Positions 1-8,478 of a DNA stretch of 64,000 bases are shown in pieces. The notes under the pieces are model-generated. The model saw nothing but the letters and a program-made list of their open reading frames with translations, ran no database searches and was not told the DNA's origin. How positions within the stretch are numbered: the first letter of the stretch is position 1; each line of letters opens with the position of its first letter. Both the position numbers and the translations under genes were made by a program. Source of the DNA: Spirochaeta sp. UBA5339 (GTDB taxonomy: Bacteria > Spirochaetota > Spirochaetia > DSM-2461). Where the stretch lies: NCBI GenBank assembly GCA_002408085.1, contig DHQL01000018.1, positions 221,913 through 285,912 of the forward strand, written 5' to 3'.

Positions 1-1
1 A

Positions 2-49
2 GTAGCAATCAGGGTGTTCATAGATCTGATTGTACAACAGATCGGTTAA
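2..49 (+). CDS. C-terminal tail of a probable LysR-type regulator (cut by window edge)
   Basis: An open frame enters from the left edge and ends at TAA 47-49. Its last 15 residues read VAIRVFIDLIVQQIG, which resembles the end of LysR substrate-binding domains (an 'R-x-F-I-D-x-[LI]' helix). A hairpin with a T-rich tail follows at 65-90, as expected behind a real gene. Only 15 residues are visible, so the family call is inference; another protein ending in an amphipathic helix is possible. Confidence 0.4.
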   Translation, partial: VAIRVFIDLIVQQIG

Positions 50-63
50 TTTTCAATGAGAAA

Positions 64-91
64 GTCCGGCGGGGGCAGCGCCGGATTTCTG
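64..91 (+). terminator. Hairpin terminator for the left-edge gene
   Basis: TCCGGC (65-70) pairs with GCCGGA (80-85) across a 9-nt loop and is followed by TTTCTGAATTT. It lies 15 nt after the stop of the left-edge frame. The T tract is broken, so strength is uncertain. Confidence 0.5.
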
Positions 92-93
92 AA

Positions 94-122
94 TTTAAAA
101 GAGCCGCCCCAAAGAGCGGCCC
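94..122 (-). terminator. Intrinsic terminator of the opp operon
   Basis: Read leftward, GCCGC (120-116) pairs with GCGGC (107-103) and is followed by TCTTTTAAATT. It sits about 18 nt past the oppF stop, closing the leftward operon back-to-back with the rightward terminator at 65-90. Confidence 0.65.
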
Positions 123-139
123 ATGGCTTTAAATCAATA

Positions 140-1132
140 TCAGACAGATCCCTTGACCACATGGCAGGCCACGTGGTGTCCGGGTGCCAGTTCCTCAAGC
201 ACAGGAGTCGCCTCGCGGCAGACCTTCTGGGCCATGGGACAGCGGGATGCGAAGCGGCATCCCACGGGGGGATCAATGGGACTCAGGACATCGCCCTGAA
301 GAACCACCCTCTTATTCTCCCTGGTTATCTTAGGATCAGGAATGGGGATGGCCGAAAGGAGGGCCTTTGTATAGGGGTGCAGGGGATTCCTGTAGAGCTC
401 TTCCGAGTCGCAGACCTCCATAAGCATTCCCAGATACATTACCCCGATTCTGTCGGAGATGTGCTTAACCATGGAGAGGTCATGGGCAATAAAGAGATAG
501 GTCAGACCCATCTCGTTCTGCAGATCCTCCATCATATTGACTACCTGTGCCTGAATGGAAACATCCAGGGCGGAGATGGGCTCGTCGCAGATTACAAGAT
601 CAGGTTCCACGGCCAGGGCTCGGGCGATACCGACACGCTGTCTCTGTCCCCCGGAAAACTCATGGGGATAGCGGTTGGCGTGTTCCTTCTTCAGGCCCAC
701 ATGCTCCAGGAGACTGTAGATTCTCTCCTGACGCTCGGCGCCGGAGGCGATCTTGTGGGTGGTAATTCCCTCGCCGATAATATCGGTTACGGTCATTCTG
801 GAGTTCAGACAGGCATAGGGATCCTGGAAGATCATCTGGATCTTCTTCCGGAAGGGTTTCATCTCCTTCTCGGAAAGCTGTGCCAGATCGGTGCCGTCAA
901 AGTTGATCTCACCGCCGGTGGGATCATAGAGGCGGATAATGGTCCGTCCGGTGGTGGACTTTCCGCATCCCGACTCTCCTACAAGACCGAAGGTCTCTCC
1001 CCTTTTTATTTCAAAGGAGACGCCGTCTACGGCCTTGAGGTGCATCTTTTTGGGCTTGATCAGCCCTCCCCCGTGGATGGGGAAGTATTTTTTAAGGTTG
1101 TTGACCTTCAGCAGTACATCTTTATCACTCAT
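140..1132 (-). CDS. oppF: Oligopeptide ABC transporter ATPase OppF-like
   Basis: One of two cytoplasmic ATPases powering peptide import through OppB/OppC. The 330 aa carry Walker A GESGCGKST at about 52-60, a Q-loop FQDP near 100, signature SGGQRQRVGIARAL near 163, Walker B VICDEP and an H-loop near 215. A C-terminal Cys-containing segment (GCRFASRCPMAQKVC) is typical of the OppD/OppF/DppF extension. Length fits the family. Its ATG overlaps the oppD stop by 4 nt (ATGA), implying translational coupling. Last gene of the operon, followed by a terminator. Substrate could be dipeptides, oligopeptides or nickel; oligopeptide is favoured because the binding protein is a large family-5 SBP. Confidence 0.93.
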   Translation of the reverse strand: MSDKDVLLKVNNLKKYFPIHGGGLIKPKKMHLKAVDGVSFEIKRGETFGLVGESGCGKSTTGRTIIRLYDPTGGEINFDGTDLAQLSEKEMKPFRKKIQMIFQDPYACLNSRMTVTDIIGEGITTHKIASGAERQERIYSLLEHVGLKKEHANRYPHEFSGGQRQRVGIARALAVEPDLVICDEPISALDVSIQAQVVNMMEDLQNEMGLTYLFIAHDLSMVKHISDRIGVMYLGMLMEVCDSEELYRNPLHPYTKALLSAIPIPDPKITRENKRVVLQGDVLSPIDPPVGCRFASRCPMAQKVCREATPVLEELAPGHHVACHVVKGSV

Positions 1133-2148
1133 GAAGGGGCTCCAGCTTTCTCATATTTTTCCACCTGGGGAGCGTCCTTGTGAAGGAGCCAGCAGGTGGA
1201 GGAGTGGGATTCTGACAGCTTGAAGACAGGAGGTCTTTCGGTAAGGCAGATTTCCATTGTGTGGGGGCAGCGCCCGGAGAAGGGGCAGCCCGCGGGGGGA
1301 TGCAGCAGGTCGGGAGGTGAACCTTCGATGGGGACAAGACGTTCCTTCTCCCCTTCGGTCAGCTTGGGCACCGACTTGTGGAGTCCCACTGTATAGGGGT
1401 TCTGGGGATTGTAGAAGATATCCTCTTCGGTCCCCTGCTCCATTATGGTTCCGCCGTACATAACAACGATATGATCGCAGATCTCGGCAATAACACCCAG
1501 GTCGTGGGTAATCATAATAATGGAGGCGTTGATCTTGTCCTTCAGGTCGTTCATCAGGTCCAGAATCTGGGCCTGTATGGTCACGTCCAGTGCGGTGGTG
1601 GGCTCGTCGGCAATCAGCAGCCTGGGGTTGCATGAGAGAGCCGTGGCAATCATAACCCTCTGTCGCATTCCTCCTGAAAACTCATGGGGGAAGCTGTTTA
1701 TTCTCTTCTCAGGCTGGGGGATTCCAACCAGACGGAGCATCTCAACGGCACGGTCAAGGGCCTCCTTCCGGCTGACCTTCTGGTGGCGGCGGATAACCTC
1801 CACCATCTGATTTTTGATGGTGTAGACCGGGTTCAGAGAGGTCATGGGATCCTGGAAGATCATGGCAATATCATTTCCCCGGATGTCCGAGAGCTGCTTC
1901 TGAGAGAGCTTGGCCAGGTCCTTTCCTTCGAAGAGGATCTCCCCTTCCTTGATCTTTCCGGGTTCTTCAATCAGACCCATGATAGAGAGGGCGGTAACGC
2001 TCTTGCCGCTTCCCGACTCCCCTACGATTCCGAGAACCCCGCCCTTCTTCAGATTGAAGGAGGCGCCCCGGACGGCCTGTATCTCACCGTGGTGTGTAAA
2101 AAATGAGGTTTTTACATTGTTTACTTCTAATAAAATATCATCTGACAT
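1129..2148 (-). CDS. oppD: Oligopeptide ABC transporter ATPase OppD-like
   Basis: Second ATPase of the peptide importer, 339 aa. Walker A GESGSGKS at about 43-50, Q-loop FQDPMTSLNP near 98, signature SGGMRQRVMIATAL near 160, Walker B LLIADEPTTALD and H-loop ITHDLGV are all intact. The C-terminus has the Cys-rich OppD extension (GCPFSGRCPHTMEIC). It starts 6 nt after oppC and overlaps oppF by 4 nt, so all four genes from oppB on are probably cotranslated. Paired with OppF it should form the heterodimeric nucleotide-binding module. Confidence 0.93.
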   Translation of the reverse strand: MSDDILLEVNNVKTSFFTHHGEIQAVRGASFNLKKGGVLGIVGESGSGKSVTALSIMGLIEEPGKIKEGEILFEGKDLAKLSQKQLSDIRGNDIAMIFQDPMTSLNPVYTIKNQMVEVIRRHQKVSRKEALDRAVEMLRLVGIPQPEKRINSFPHEFSGGMRQRVMIATALSCNPRLLIADEPTTALDVTIQAQILDLMNDLKDKINASIIMITHDLGVIAEICDHIVVMYGGTIMEQGTEEDIFYNPQNPYTVGLHKSVPKLTEGEKERLVPIEGSPPDLLHPPAGCPFSGRCPHTMEICLTERPPVFKLSESHSSTCWLLHKDAPQVEKYEKAGAPS

Positions 2149-2154
2149 GGTTGA

Positions 2155-3342
2155 TTATCCTTTTCTCAGTCTCGGGTCCAGTGCGTCCCGCAGTCCGTCT
2201 CCCAGAAAGTTAAAGGAGAGCATGGTCAGGGCGATGGCCATGGAGGGGTAGAAGAGCTGGTAGGGATAGGAGAGCAGTCCCTGAAGGGCATCGTTTGCCA
2301 GGGTTCCCCAGGAGGCCATGGGAGCCGATACACCCAGTCCGATAAATCCGATAAAGGCTTCGGTAAACACCGCCGAGGGGATCATCATGGTCATGGAGAC
2401 GATAATGGGTCCCAGGGCGTTGGGAATAAGATGGCGGAAGATGATATGTCCCTTGGAAACACCCAGGGCCCTTGCTGCCATTACAAATTCCTGGTTCTTC
2501 AGGCTGAGGACCTGTCCGCGTACAAGACGGGCCATAACAACCCAGTAGACCGATCCCAGGGCGATAATCATCGTCCAGAGGCCGCGGTTACCAACCAGTA
2601 CCATAATAAGGATTACATAAAGAACCAGGGGAATGGAGTTCAGGATATCAACGATTCTCATCATGATGCCGTCGGTCCGTCCTCCCTCGAATCCCGAGAT
2701 GGAGCCGTAGACAACCCCGATAAAGAGGTTAACCAGAGAAGCAACCAGGGCGACTGTCAAAGAGATCCGGGCACCGTAGATAACACGAACCATCAGGTCA
2801 CGACCCAGGATATCGCTTCCGAAGGGATAGGTTCTGTTCTGCACCTTCTTATAAGGCTCTGTATACTCGGTTCCCTTATAGGTGAAGGAGAAGTCATAGG
2901 GATAACCCTGCTTGTCCTTTAGAAGGTTGTACGAGAAGTCCAGGGCCACTGCTTCGCCTTCGTACTCATAGGTGTAGATCTTCTTGATGGCATCGGTCTT
3001 AGTCCGGGGCAGGCGGCCCAGGATATGTCCGTCCTTTGAGATCTGAAGGACCTTGTAGTCGGTGGTCAGGAACACATAGAGATCCTCATCCAGCTGATAG
3101 ATATCCATCCGGGGAGGAACGTTGGCGTAATCCAGGTTCTGATCCGAATAGGACAGTGTTGTAAACATGGGGCCGAAGACGGCGATCAGTACGATAAGGG
3201 TTACCCCCGCCAGACCGATCATGGCCAGTTTATGATTTTTCAGCCGCCTCCAGGCATCCTGCCAGTAGGTCAGACTGGGGCGCATCTTTTCAGGGATTTC
3301 CTTTACGCTCTTGTCGACAAATTCAAATTGCTTGGAGTCCAT
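2155..3342 (-). CDS. oppC: Oligopeptide ABC transporter permease OppC with a large insertion
   Basis: Inner-membrane permease, 395 aa, clearly longer than the usual roughly 300. The N-terminal cytoplasmic stretch and first membrane segment (about 38-58) are followed by about 100 hydrophilic residues, then by the family landmark FGSDILGRDLMVR and the BPD_transp_1 core with its EAA loop (AARALGVSKGHIIFRHLIPN). The insertion should be extracytoplasmic, between TM1 and TM2, where it could touch the binding protein. The start is 3 nt after oppB. The frame is open throughout, so this is a domain insertion and not an assembly error. Confidence 0.92.
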   Translation of the reverse strand: MDSKQFEFVDKSVKEIPEKMRPSLTYWQDAWRRLKNHKLAMIGLAGVTLIVLIAVFGPMFTTLSYSDQNLDYANVPPRMDIYQLDEDLYVFLTTDYKVLQISKDGHILGRLPRTKTDAIKKIYTYEYEGEAVALDFSYNLLKDKQGYPYDFSFTYKGTEYTEPYKKVQNRTYPFGSDILGRDLMVRVIYGARISLTVALVASLVNLFIGVVYGSISGFEGGRTDGIMMRIVDILNSIPLVLYVILIMVLVGNRGLWTMIIALGSVYWVVMARLVRGQVLSLKNQEFVMAARALGVSKGHIIFRHLIPNALGPIIVSMTMMIPSAVFTEAFIGFIGLGVSAPMASWGTLANDALQGLLSYPYQLFYPSMAIALTMLSFNFLGDGLRDALDPRLRKG

Positions 3343-3345
3343 GAA

Positions 3346-4275
3346 CTACTTGCTCTCCTTTTCAAAACGGATACGGGGATCGATCAGGGCGTAGGCCATG
3401 TCTACCAGAAGTACCATCAGCACATAGAAGGCCGCGAAAATTACGGTGATCCCCATGATGACCGTATAGTCCCGGTTGTTAACGGACTCAACAAAGTAGC
3501 GTCCGATGCCGGGAATGGCAAAGATCTTCTCAACAACAAAGGATCCTGTCATCAGGGCGGCGATGGTGGGTCCCATGTAGGTGATTACCGGAATCAGAGC
3601 GTTCTTTACGGCGTGTTTACCGATTACCGACCACTCGCGAAGACCGTTGGCCCGGGCAGTTCTTACATAGTCCTGCCTGAGGACTTCCAGCATGCTGGAG
3701 CGGGTCAGACGGGTAACAAAGGAGAGGGAGTACCCCGCCAGAGCCACCACAGGCCCGATATAGCTCACCGGAGAGGAGAGCCCGAAGGGGGGCACCCAGC
3801 CCAGTTTTCCGGAAAAGAAGTATATAAACATCGTCGCTATAACGAAGCTGGGAATCGTGACTCCCAGGGTCGCCATAAACATGACAAAATAGTCTACAGG
3901 TTTATTCTGCTTCAGGGCAGATATGATTCCAAAGGGGATTCCCAGTGCAACAATAAGAAGAGAGGCGAGAAAGCCCACCGTAGCGGTGGCGGGGAATCCG
4001 GTAACGATCAGTTCATTTACGGTGATACCGATCTTCGAAAAAGAGGGACCCAGATTAAAGGTGGCAAGACCCTTCATATAGTCCAGATACTGCATATACA
4101 GAGGCTGGTCCAGTTTGTATTTTTCGTTCAGAACGCGCATGATTTCCGGGGGAACGGGCTTCTCTCTTGTGAAAGGGCCTCCCGGAATGGAGTGCATCAT
4201 AAAAAAAGTAACAGTGGCGATCAGTATGACCGTCAACAGCGAATAGAACAGGCGCCGTACGAAATAGTTTCTCAT
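3346..4275 (-). CDS. oppB: Oligopeptide ABC transporter permease OppB
   Basis: Inner-membrane permease partner of OppC, 309 aa, the usual length. TM1 lies at about 9-27, followed by the GGPF motif typical of OppB, several membrane segments, the EAA loop (ARANGLREWSVIGKHAVKNALIPV) and IPGIGRYFVESV near the C-terminus. The ATG has an upstream AGGAG with about 8 nt spacing. It lies 182 nt behind oppA, separated by a strong hairpin (4408-4440), so it is likely expressed at a lower level than the binding protein. Confidence 0.94.
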   Translation of the reverse strand: MRNYFVRRLFYSLLTVILIATVTFFMMHSIPGGPFTREKPVPPEIMRVLNEKYKLDQPLYMQYLDYMKGLATFNLGPSFSKIGITVNELIVTGFPATATVGFLASLLIVALGIPFGIISALKQNKPVDYFVMFMATLGVTIPSFVIATMFIYFFSGKLGWVPPFGLSSPVSYIGPVVALAGYSLSFVTRLTRSSMLEVLRQDYVRTARANGLREWSVIGKHAVKNALIPVITYMGPTIAALMTGSFVVEKIFAIPGIGRYFVESVNNRDYTVIMGITVIFAAFYVLMVLLVDMAYALIDPRIRFEKESK

Positions 4276-4397
4276 ACAGAGTTCTCCTAAATGCGGCAGC
4301 TTGATCCGGAATCGTGTTCCGGCGGGCAGCCGCCAAGATTAGCCTGAAAACATTATTTTTCGTTTTTTAAATCCAGGCTTTGGTAACGTTTCAACAA

Positions 4398-4440
4398 ACA
4401 TTACAAAGGCTGCACTCCCCCAATAAGGCAGAGTGCAGCC
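4398..4440 (-). terminator. Attenuating hairpin between oppA and oppBCDF
   Basis: A perfect 10-bp inverted repeat (GGCTGCACTC 4408-4417, GAGTGCAGCC 4431-4440; 13-nt loop) just after the oppA stop, followed leftward by TTTGTAATGTTTG. The weak T tract suggests partial readthrough or 3'-end protection of oppA mRNA. That would give excess binding protein over permease, a common arrangement. Confidence 0.7.
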
Positions 4441-4457
4441 GGGCAAACTATAGAAAA

Positions 4458-6110
4458 TTATCTGACTACAGTAGCGGTTGTGAAGTCGATAGCTCCAAGC
4501 ATACTTCTGTCCCATCCCTTAACCTGGGGAGAGGAGAGGAAGTAGTCTGTGTAGTGGTACACAGGAACGATGGGCATATCGTTCATCAGGATATCCTGAG
4601 CTTCATAGAGAGCCTCATAGTGCTCTGCTCCGTAGGTGGAGGAAGCCTTGGCCATGGCCGCGTTGTAGGCGGGGTTGTTGTAGTTGGGATCGTTGTAGTC
4701 GTTTCCGTCAACAAAGATCGCAAGAAGACCCATGGGGTCGAGGAAGTCTGTCAGCCAGCCGCCTCTGGAAACCTCATAGTCACCTTGCTTTCTTGTGTCC
4801 TGGAATACGGCCCACTCCTGGTTCTCGAGAGTACACTCGATACCAAGGTTGGTCTTCCACATCTCCTGAACCATCTGAGCTACCAGCTGGTGGCCTTCAG
4901 AGGTGTTGTACATCAGAGTAAATTTGGGGAAACCTTCTCCATTGGGATATCCGGCTTCGGCAAGAAGTCTCTTGGCTTCTTCAACAGATCCGCTGTCCAG
5001 AGAAACTCCGTAGGTTCCGGCTGTTTCAAAGAAGTCGTTTCCTTCGTGGTCGGGGAATCCGGGAGGTACGAAACCTGCAGCGGCAACTTCACCCTTGGCG
5101 GTTACTTCAACAATCTTTTCTCTGTCAATGGCATAGGCCAGAGCCTTTCTGACTCTTACATCCTGCCACATTTCAAGATCCATGTTGAAGTTATAGTAGT
5201 AGGTTCCCAGAAGGGGGAATACGTAAAACTCGGGGTTCTCGGCAATCAGCCTGGGAATTTCTGTGGGAGGAATGGATGTGTTGCTCAGGAAGTCGAATTC
5301 ACCGGCAACATAGGCATTGTAAGCTGTGGAAGCGGCGTCGATGAATTTTACATTGATCTTGTCGATTCCAACCTTATCTGCATTCCAGTAGTTCTCGTTC
5401 TTCTCGAGGGTCATACCGTCGCCCACCTTATAAGAGGTAACCTTGAAGGCACCGTTGGAAACAGCAAGTGCGGGAGTTCTTGCCCAGGCGCCGTCGGCAC
5501 CGGCAGGATCTTCAACGGAAGACTGTTTAACGGGCATAAAGTGATAGAAGGCTGTGAGGGAAACAAAGTAGTCTGTGGGAGCAGACAGGGTAACTTCGAA
5601 TGTCATATCGTCAACGGCTCTGATTCCAACTTCATCAAGAGAAACCTCACCATTGTTGGCAGCTTCGGCATTAACGACGTTGGTGTAGTGCCAGATCCAG
5701 CCGTACTCGGAAGCTGTGGCGGGGTCCATGGCTCTCTTCCAGCCGTAGACAAAGTCATGGGCTGTCAGGTCGGAACCGTCTGACCACTTGGACTCTCTAA
5801 GGTGGAATGTAATAACTGTTCCATCTTCAGAAACGTCCCAACTCTTGGCGATTCCGGGGAAAACTTCACCGCTTCTTTCGCGGACAAGTCCCTCAAATGT
5901 ATTACTAAGTACATCTCCACCGTCAGAAGCACCGTTCAGACCGGGGTCGATTGTTTTGGGATCGGAAGCCAGGTTCCAGTTCATAACAACAGGACCGGCA
6001 GCAGGTTCAGCCGCCTTCTCTGTTACGGCTTCAGTCTTGTTTCCACAGCTGATAAACAGCATGGGAACAAGCATCAGAGCCGCAAGTGCAGGAAATAATC
6101 TTTTTTTCAC
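4458..6110 (-). CDS. oppA: Oligopeptide-binding lipoprotein OppA (SBP family 5)
   Basis: Extracytoplasmic peptide-binding protein that feeds OppBCDF, 550 aa. A lipoprotein signal (KKR, hydrophobic core, FISC) places Cys22 as the lipidated residue. Mature-domain landmarks of SBP_bac_5 are WNLASDPKTIDPGL, SWDVSEDGTVITFHLRE, WSDGSDLTAHDFVYGWKR and VRKALAYAIDREKIV. The start is GTG at 6110 with AAGGAG 8 nt upstream. A sigma70-like promoter (TGGACA, 18 nt, TATAAT at 6144-6173) precedes it. First gene of the operon. Confidence 0.94.
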   Translation of the reverse strand: MKKRLFPALAALMLVPMLFISCGNKTEAVTEKAAEPAAGPVVMNWNLASDPKTIDPGLNGASDGGDVLSNTFEGLVRERSGEVFPGIAKSWDVSEDGTVITFHLRESKWSDGSDLTAHDFVYGWKRAMDPATASEYGWIWHYTNVVNAEAANNGEVSLDEVGIRAVDDMTFEVTLSAPTDYFVSLTAFYHFMPVKQSSVEDPAGADGAWARTPALAVSNGAFKVTSYKVGDGMTLEKNENYWNADKVGIDKINVKFIDAASTAYNAYVAGEFDFLSNTSIPPTEIPRLIAENPEFYVFPLLGTYYYNFNMDLEMWQDVRVRKALAYAIDREKIVEVTAKGEVAAAGFVPPGFPDHEGNDFFETAGTYGVSLDSGSVEEAKRLLAEAGYPNGEGFPKFTLMYNTSEGHQLVAQMVQEMWKTNLGIECTLENQEWAVFQDTRKQGDYEVSRGGWLTDFLDPMGLLAIFVDGNDYNDPNYNNPAYNAAMAKASSTYGAEHYEALYEAQDILMNDMPIVPVYHYTDYFLSSPQVKGWDRSMLGAIDFTTATVVR

Positions 6111-6143
6111 TTACCTTTCTCCTTGTACGTGATTTAATTGAAA

Positions 6144-6173
6144 ATTATACCCCCACATCCGAGATGCTGTCCA
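6144..6173 (-). promoter_or_regulatory. Sigma70-type promoter of oppA
   Basis: Read leftward: -35 TGGACA (6173-6168), 18-nt spacer, -10 TATAAT (6149-6144). Predicted start near 6137 leaves a leader of about 27 nt containing the AAGGAG ribosome site. Confidence 0.7.
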
Positions 6174-6660
6174 ATACAACAAATTCTTATATATGCGGGG
6201 AATAATCTTGTGCAGAGGACATTTAACCAGCCTTTGGACCATTAGTCAATGTTGTGGAATTCGTGTTTATAAAATAAAGATTAAATGTAGATACGAATAA
6301 TTATTAGCTGAATATATGGTTTCAACCGATTACGTCCCTTACATAACGGTTTTTCATTGTATTTTTATCCATATTTATCTCAAAAAAACTAAAAAATGAA
6401 TAAAAACGGCCTGTATGCCTTATATAAAACATTTCTAATATACAAAAGTATTTAGACCGGATTCCCCCTTAATGCAGGAAAGACTACCAAAATGAACGGT
6501 TTTCGGTTATTCCTTCATTAATGTAGTTTTCAATAAAAATCCGCAGGTTTCAACTACTGATGAGGAATATAACTAAGTGGTAAAAAAAGGTGCCGGGAAA
6601 CAGCCGTTGATTGAATTTCTACTTGATAAAACCAGGCAAATGGGCGCATTATAACCCGAT
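6174..6660. other. AT-rich intergenic region between oppA and the acyltransferase
   Basis: About 490 nt beyond the oppA promoter, markedly AT-rich, with no convincing ORF, tRNA or terminator on either strand. A TATAAC box (6650-6655) sits 5 nt before the acyltransferase ATG; no matching -35 at 16-18 nt was found. The rest may hold regulatory sites, but nothing else can be named. Confidence 0.5.
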
Positions 6661-7542
6661 ATGAACAATTCAATAGACCAGTTTGCAAAAACGGTTGCCC
6701 TTCTTCAGAGCAACCTGAAGGGTGATTATGAAATCCGCCCTGACAATGTCTTCCTTGAAGGCGAGCCCAAAAACCGTGAGATTATCGGCAGTTTTGTCGA
6801 GCAGGTATGGAAGCCCGGCAGCGCCATCAGGGGTGTGGAGAACCTGAAGAAGCTCCATGAATATTCGGAAAATGGAAAGGCCTGTCTGCTGCTTATAGAA
6901 CACTACAGCAACTTTGATTATCCCGCGCTTTTCAGAATGATAGAAAAAACAGAAGGTCTTGGTCCTGAAGTGGCCGAAAGCCTGCTCCCCATACAGGGAA
7001 TGAAGCTCTCCGCCTCAAGCGCCCTGACAGCAGCCTTCTCCAACTCCTACGACACCATCGCCATCTACCCCAGCAGAAGCATCGACTCTGAAAAAGATCC
7101 CGAGAAACAGGCTGAGATCCGCAGAGTAAGCATGCCCATCAACCATGCGGCCATGAGGGAACTGACTCACCGCAAGTACCACGGCAATATGGTGGTCGTT
7201 TTCCCCGCGGGAACCCGCTACCGTCCCTGGGACCCTGACTCCAAGAAGGGTGTTAGAGAGATCTACACCTACCTGAAAGCCTTTGACTATGTCTCCTTTG
7301 TAAGCATCAACGGAAACCTTCTGGTTCCCTGCCAGGAAGACAATATGGAGAAGGACACCCTCAATCCGGATGTTCTCCTGTTCACAGTATCCGAGCCCGT
7401 AAGAGGCAAGGACTTCAGACAGGAAAAAACAGACGAAACTCCCGAAGGGCAGGATCCCAAACAGTATGTTGTGGATCAGGTTATGGCGGAACTCGACAAG
7501 TATCACGAGGAAGCCGAAGAGTACAGAAAAACTCTTATCTGA
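6661..7542 (+). CDS. PlsC-like glycerophosphate/lysophosphatidate acyltransferase
   Basis: Predicted membrane-associated acyl transfer to a glycerophosphate backbone in phospholipid synthesis, 293 aa. The catalytic HX4D box reads EHYSNFD near residue 80. The glycerophosphate-binding block reads FPAGTRYRP near 181, a variant of FPEGTRS in which the usual Glu is Ala. No membrane helix is obvious, so peripheral attachment is likely. The ATG lacks a Shine-Dalgarno sequence and follows TATAAC by 5 nt, a possible leaderless start. Whether it acts at sn-1 or sn-2 cannot be told from sequence. Confidence 0.75.
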   Translation: MNNSIDQFAKTVALLQSNLKGDYEIRPDNVFLEGEPKNREIIGSFVEQVWKPGSAIRGVENLKKLHEYSENGKACLLLIEHYSNFDYPALFRMIEKTEGLGPEVAESLLPIQGMKLSASSALTAAFSNSYDTIAIYPSRSIDSEKDPEKQAEIRRVSMPINHAAMRELTHRKYHGNMVVVFPAGTRYRPWDPDSKKGVREIYTYLKAFDYVSFVSINGNLLVPCQEDNMEKDTLNPDVLLFTVSEPVRGKDFRQEKTDETPEGQDPKQYVVDQVMAELDKYHEEAEEYRKTLI

Positions 7543-7566
7543 TTCTCGGATATTTCCTGAAGAAGG

Positions 7567-8478
7567 TTACTGCTGCTGCTCGTAGAACCAGTGTTCAACA
7601 TCAAGCAGCATGCAGGGACCTGCCGTTTCAAATCCCCGCCTGTCCAGATTGGCCCTGAGAACCTCCCCTTCGGGAGGCAGAACAAGCACCACAGTATGAA
7701 TCTGATTCTCATAGGCGTAAGTCAGGACTGAATCAAGAAGCCCCGAAGCAATTCCGGCGCCCCGGTATTCGGGCAGAACATAGAGAGCGCTGATTGTGCC
7801 GTAAAGATCATCACCCACCCTGTCCAGCTGCATGGTCAGCCAGGCGCAGCTGCTTCCGTCGGGACTCAAAGCCCGGAAGGCTATATCGGGAGTTCTGCGT
7901 CCCCTGTAAAACTGCTCCAGAATATGCTCGGTCAGAGTGGGTCTCAGCTCTCTGTAGAGCTCAGCATAAAAGGACTTGAAAACGTCCTCCAGCTCCCCCC
8001 GGGCAGGGGCAAAACTCTCCATAGAGAACTCATCCTGAAAAAGGTCCTCCATATCCTCGGGCTCCTCTCCCAGAGACTCCACACCCCAGTATTCACAGAG
8101 CTCATCATACCAAGCTCTTACTCGGCGCTTCATCTCACGGTCCTTGTGGGCAAACCATGCCTTCTCAAGGTCCTCCCTCTCTCTGAGAACGTTCTTGAAT
8201 CCCCTGAAGACCCCCCGGCCGGAGTTCAGGATGGCCCTGAGGCGCTCACGGTAGATGGGATTACGGAGAACTCCTGTAAAACTGTCCATAAGCTGATAAC
8301 CGTCACTGGGGTTCCAGTCGGGAATAGGCAGACAGTACTCTCTGCGCTCTTCGGGAATCTGAGCCTCTGTGACGAGCAGGAGACTTTCTGTATCCAGAAG
8401 AAAGGTTTCCGTCTGATTCTCCATGGCAAAAATAATCTGGTCCTGAAGCTCAGGTGTGAGATCAAACTGTCCTTTCAT
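7567..8478 (-). CDS. UPF0158 domain fused to GNAT acetyltransferase
   Basis: 303 aa. Residues about 1-130 match the UPF0158 pattern (IPDWNPSDGYQLMDSF, a GRGVFRGFKNVL block, then a charged helix with DREMKRRVRAWYDELCE). Residues about 180-300 form a GNAT fold, with the acetyl-CoA pyrophosphate loop VLPEYRGAGIASGLLDSVL near 233. The substrate is unknown. The start overlaps the 3' end of proS by 17 nt, so the two are cotranscribed. UPF0158 has no settled function; the physical fusion suggests it recognises the molecule to be acetylated, which is inference. Confidence 0.72.
   Translation of the reverse strand: MKGQFDLTPELQDQIIFAMENQTETFLLDTESLLLVTEAQIPEERREYCLPIPDWNPSDGYQLMDSFTGVLRNPIYRERLRAILNSGRGVFRGFKNVLREREDLEKAWFAHKDREMKRRVRAWYDELCEYWGVESLGEEPEDMEDLFQDEFSMESFAPARGELEDVFKSFYAELYRELRPTLTEHILEQFYRGRRTPDIAFRALSPDGSSCAWLTMQLDRVGDDLYGTISALYVLPEYRGAGIASGLLDSVLTYAYENQIHTVVLVLPPEGEVLRANLDRRGFETAGPCMLLDVEHWFYEQQQ

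Noticed and set aside
56..1183. 375-codon open frame antisense to oppF
   Set aside because: Covers the oppF motifs in antisense and both terminators; composition is that of a shadow frame.
3232..4290. 352-codon open frame antisense to oppB
   Set aside because: Shadow of a clear permease gene; no own start signals.
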